From Virgibacillus senegalensis (GTDB lineage Bacteria; Bacillota; Bacilli; Bacillales; Amphibacillaceae), in NCBI RefSeq assembly GCF_000821245.2, contig NZ_LN611425.1:1567234-1631233 (forward strand): a stretch of 64,000 nucleotides of DNA, written 5' to 3'. Below, piece after piece: positions 61,828 to 64,000 of this stretch. Positions within the stretch are counted from its first letter, which is position 1. Every line of letters begins with the position of its first letter. Below the pieces are notes generated by a model that ran no database searches, was not told the DNA's origin, and saw nothing but the letters and a program-made list of their open reading frames with translations. A program made the position numbers and the translations under genes.

Positions 61828-62676
61828 TTAATCGTTCCGCCGAAAGAAACCGAATATTCCAGTCGTCTGCACAACATTCGTGAATGCTTGTGGATCTACT
61901 TCTGAAATAATTCGCTCCAAATCGTACAGCTCATACCTGGTGATGACAAGCACCATCATATCTTTGTCTTCCCGTGTATAGGCCCCTCGAGCAGGCAAAA
62001 TCGTAATCCCGCGAATCATTTTGTCATGTATCGCCTTTTGCAGCTCTTCAGCTTTTCGAGTGACGATCATCGCTGTCACTTTTTCGTGACGGGTATGGAG
62101 AGCATCGATTACCCTTGTCGTAACATATAATGTCAGCAGCGTATATAAAGCATTCTCCGCTTCATATAATAGGCCCGCAATAATAATGATGCCACTGTTG
62201 ATAATCATAAAGAAGTTGCCGATTGGTTTGTCTTTCATCCGTGACAAAACCATTGCCACGATATCGAGGCCCCCAGTGGAAGCACCCCATTTCAACGTCA
62301 TTCCAACCCCGATACCTCCGATGACACCTCCAAAAACAGCATTTAAAATAATGTCTTCGGATAACGAACGGATTGGTAGCAGTTCAAGAAAAACCGTGGT
62401 GAATATGACCGAGATTACACTGTAAATCGTAAAACCTTTCCCAACTTTGTACCATCCTAAAATGGCAACCGGTATATTTAAAATAAATAATATGATACCA
62501 GTACTAACTCCTGTTATATTGAAAAAATCGTGAAAAATACTTGATATAAGCTGGGCGATTCCTGTAAAGCCGCTGGCGTACACATTCGCAGCAATCAGGA
62601 AAAAATTTAGTGCTATCGCATTCAACAATGCCCCCACCATTACAATAAAAATTCTTCTCGCTTCAATGAAAAACAT
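61828..62676 (-). CDS. yitT: YitT-family membrane protein
   Basis: A 282-aa protein with five to six membrane helices (RIFIVMVGALLNAIALNFFLIAANVYASGFTGIAQLI; GGVIGGIGVGMTLKWGASTGGLDIVAM) followed by a cytosolic DUF2179 domain (about 205-282, MIVTRKAEELQKAIHDKMIRGITILPARGAYTRED). This DUF161+DUF2179 architecture is the YitT family; some paralogs act in sporulation. AAGGAGG precedes the ATG. Transport role suspected but unproven. Confidence 0.9.
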   Translation of the reverse strand: MFFIEARRIFIVMVGALLNAIALNFFLIAANVYASGFTGIAQLISSIFHDFFNITGVSTGIILFILNIPVAILGWYKVGKGFTIYSVISVIFTTVFLELLPIRSLSEDIILNAVFGGVIGGIGVGMTLKWGASTGGLDIVAMVLSRMKDKPIGNFFMIINSGIIIIAGLLYEAENALYTLLTLYVTTRVIDALHTRHEKVTAMIVTRKAEELQKAIHDKMIRGITILPARGAYTREDKDMMVLVITRYELYDLERIISEVDPQAFTNVVQTTGIFGFFRRND

Positions 62677-62925
62677 AACTGCCTCCTTCTTGTATCCCGG
62701 TCAATGCCTCCCTGCCTTCCTGCAGGAGTGGCAGCTCCCATAATAAATCAACTTTTTTATTGTTTCTCCTTATCACCATAATCCGGCTCTTTTTTCCTAC
62801 AAGTGTTCTTATCGTTTCCATATGTAGCAAAAATAAGCTTCTCTTTTCCATACCCAGCTAAACGTGCGGATAATCGGCAGTATGGTATTTACCACCGCGA
62901 AATCCTGTTGAAGCACAAAAAAGTT
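62677..62925. other. Divergent spacer between yitT and yitS
   Basis: No supported gene. A 62-codon minus-strand frame overlapping the yitT site lacks a ribosome-binding site. Confidence 0.4.
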
Positions 62926-62954
62926 TTGACTATCCATATTGGGAAGCTTACACT
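62926..62954 (+). promoter_or_regulatory. SigA promoter of the DegV gene
   Basis: TTGACT (62926-62931) and TACACT (62949-62954) are separated by 17 bp. They imply a leader of about 120 nt. Confidence 0.65.
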
Positions 62955-63021
62955 ATATGTAAACTGCACTTATTTATTTCATTGCAAAATGGATGCTGCT
63001 TCACAGGCACATTCAACCGAT

Positions 63022-63045
63022 GGTTTCTTCGCTGAAACCTTTTTA
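63022..63045 (+). terminator. Leader terminator upstream of the DegV gene
   Basis: Stem GGTTTC/GAAACC (63022-63027 with 63034-63039) with a 6-nt loop and TTTTTA tail, inside the predicted 5' leader. It could be an attenuator. Confidence 0.5.
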
Positions 63046-63082
63046 TCCGCAATAAAATTGATCTGAATCGAGGGTGGAAAAC

Positions 63083-63943
63083 ATGAATGTAAAAATTATC
63101 ACCGACTCTGCGTGCGACCTTTCGCAAAGCCATTATGAAAAATACAACATTGATATGGTATCACTGACTGTCGAACTCGACAATAAAAACTTTGAAGACG
63201 CTAGGACAATTTCTGCAAAAGCTGTGTATGATGCGATGCGCGGCGGGAAAGCACCTAAAACATCCCAGGTTAGTCCCCATAAGTTCCGCGAAGCATTCGA
63301 AAACTACGCAAAACAAAACCAACCATGCCTTTATCTTGCTTTTTCCTCAGAACTTTCCGGTACATATAATGCAGGAAGAATGGCTATGCAGGAAGTCAAA
63401 GAAGATTATCCTGATTGGGAAGTAGAGGCAATCGATACCCATTGTGCGTCGCTCGGCCACGGATTGGTTGTCCTGCGTGCCGCACAGCTCGCACAGGAGG
63501 GGGCAAACCTTTCTGAGGTTATAGAAGTAGCCACGTATCACGCCAATCACATGGAGCACATCTTTACAGTAGATGATCTGGAGTATTTATATCGTGGCGG
63601 CCGGGTTAGTAAAACGGCAGCATTTGTCGGTTCACTATTAAAAATCAAACCACTTTTGCATGTCGAAGACGGCAAACTAATACCATTGGAGAAAATCCGT
63701 GGTTCTAAACGGGTATTGAAACGAATGGTCGACGTAATGGAAGAACGCGGCACGAATTTGCAAAACCAACCAATTGGCATTAGCCATGGTGATGACCTCG
63801 CAAGTGCCGAGCAGCTGGCTGAAATGATAAAAGATCGTTTCCATACAGAAGAAATCCATATTGAAATGGTCGGTTCGGCAATCGGAGCCCATTCCGGTCC
63901 GGGAACCCTTGCCTTGTTTTTCCTAAACGATGACTATCAATAA
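63083..63943 (+). CDS. yitS: DegV-family fatty-acid-binding protein YitS
   Basis: A 286-aa protein with the DegV pattern: VKIITDSACDLSQSHYEKYNIDMVSLTV, KTSQVSPHKFREAFE, YLAFSSELSGTYNAG and the C-terminal GSAIGAHSGPGTLALFF. DegV/FakB proteins bind one fatty acid and present it to the FakA kinase. GAGGGTGG lies before the ATG at 63083; the GTG three codons earlier overlaps the site. Position beside yitT equals B. subtilis. Confidence 0.92.
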   Translation: MNVKIITDSACDLSQSHYEKYNIDMVSLTVELDNKNFEDARTISAKAVYDAMRGGKAPKTSQVSPHKFREAFENYAKQNQPCLYLAFSSELSGTYNAGRMAMQEVKEDYPDWEVEAIDTHCASLGHGLVVLRAAQLAQEGANLSEVIEVATYHANHMEHIFTVDDLEYLYRGGRVSKTAAFVGSLLKIKPLLHVEDGKLIPLEKIRGSKRVLKRMVDVMEERGTNLQNQPIGISHGDDLASAEQLAEMIKDRFHTEEIHIEMVGSAIGAHSGPGTLALFFLNDDYQ

Positions 63944-63959
63944 TTGTTCTATCAAAGGG

Positions 63960-63993
63960 CGGCACGCTTCCTTCTCGAAGCGTGTCGTTTTTT
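63960..63993 (+). terminator. Terminator of the DegV gene
   Basis: Stem CACGCTTC/GAAGCGTG (63963-63970 with 63977-63984) extended by GG/TC pairs, then TTTTTT. Confidence 0.85.
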
Positions 63994-64000
63994 GGATACC

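Noticed and set aside
62663-62851. 62-codon minus-strand frame upstream of yitT
   Set aside because: It overlaps the yitT start region and lacks a ribosome-binding site.

Overview
This window is chromosomal DNA of an endospore-forming Bacillaceae bacterium (Firmicutes). Spore-coat genes (cotO, a cotY/cotZ homolog), competence genes (coiA, med, mecA), FapR-type operators, a T-box and strong AGGAGG ribosome-binding sites all point that way. Gene order from about 13.9 kb to the right end follows the Bacillus subtilis yitS-yjcH region read in reverse: yjcH-yjcG-yjcF, cotZ, cotO, fabI, prpE, yjbO, nadF, yjbM, yjbK, yjbI, yjbH, pepF, coiA, mecA, spx, yjbC, oppFDCBA, trpS, yjbA, fabF, fabH, med, yjaV, yitW, yitV, yitU, yitT, yitS. 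A halotolerant genus near Oceanobacillus or Virgibacillus is my guess, not something I can prove here.

Layout. 0-7 kb: the end of a large secreted FN3/lamin-tail protein, convergent with a minus-strand cluster of a Ugp-type ABC importer, a metallo-beta-lactamase-fold hydrolase and a NagD/AraL-type phosphatase. 7-13.6 kb: accessory genes, tRNA-Val with a nearby duplicated tRNA 3' half that looks like an old integration scar, and an alcohol dehydrogenase flanked by near-identical long palindromes. 13.9-20.3 kb: the yjcHGF block, a DUF421 membrane protein, a decayed SDR gene and the spore-coat cluster. 20.5-21.3 kb: a decayed IS1182-type element with perfect 9-bp target duplications. 21.3-28.4 kb: fabI with a FapR site, a VOC protein, a CPA2 antiporter with mgtE, a RodA-type SEDS protein and prpE. 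28.5-39.6 kb: a redox and stress block (pseudouridine synthase, NAD kinase, small alarmone synthetase, CYTH protein, truncated hemoglobin, spxH, pepF, coiA, mecA, spx, yjbC). Inside it, between spxH and pepF, lies an unannotated small RNA of the RsaE/RoxS family with a Rex-like operator. 39.7-50.2 kb: a putative glycoside hydrolase, the oligopeptide permease operon with a CodY-like site, and trpS behind a tryptophan T-box. 50.4-58.5 kb: fabHF with a second FapR site, med, yjaV, DUF2929, uppP and a second decayed IS1182-type element. 58.5-64 kb: the yitW-yitV-yitU-yitT-yitS block.

How the parts fit. fabI and fabHF appear to share FapR control of fatty-acid synthesis. Spx, its ClpXP adaptor SpxH, MecA, the truncated hemoglobin, NAD kinase, alarmone synthetase and the RsaE/RoxS-like RNA form a dense redox and proteolysis neighbourhood. 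Both substrate-binding-protein transport operons (Ugp-like and Opp) carry a hairpin between the binding-protein gene and the first permease gene, expected to raise binding-protein expression. Both IS remnants lie in what look like intrinsic terminators of the neighbouring minus-strand genes (fabI and yitW). No CRISPR array, rRNA operon or intact prophage is visible.
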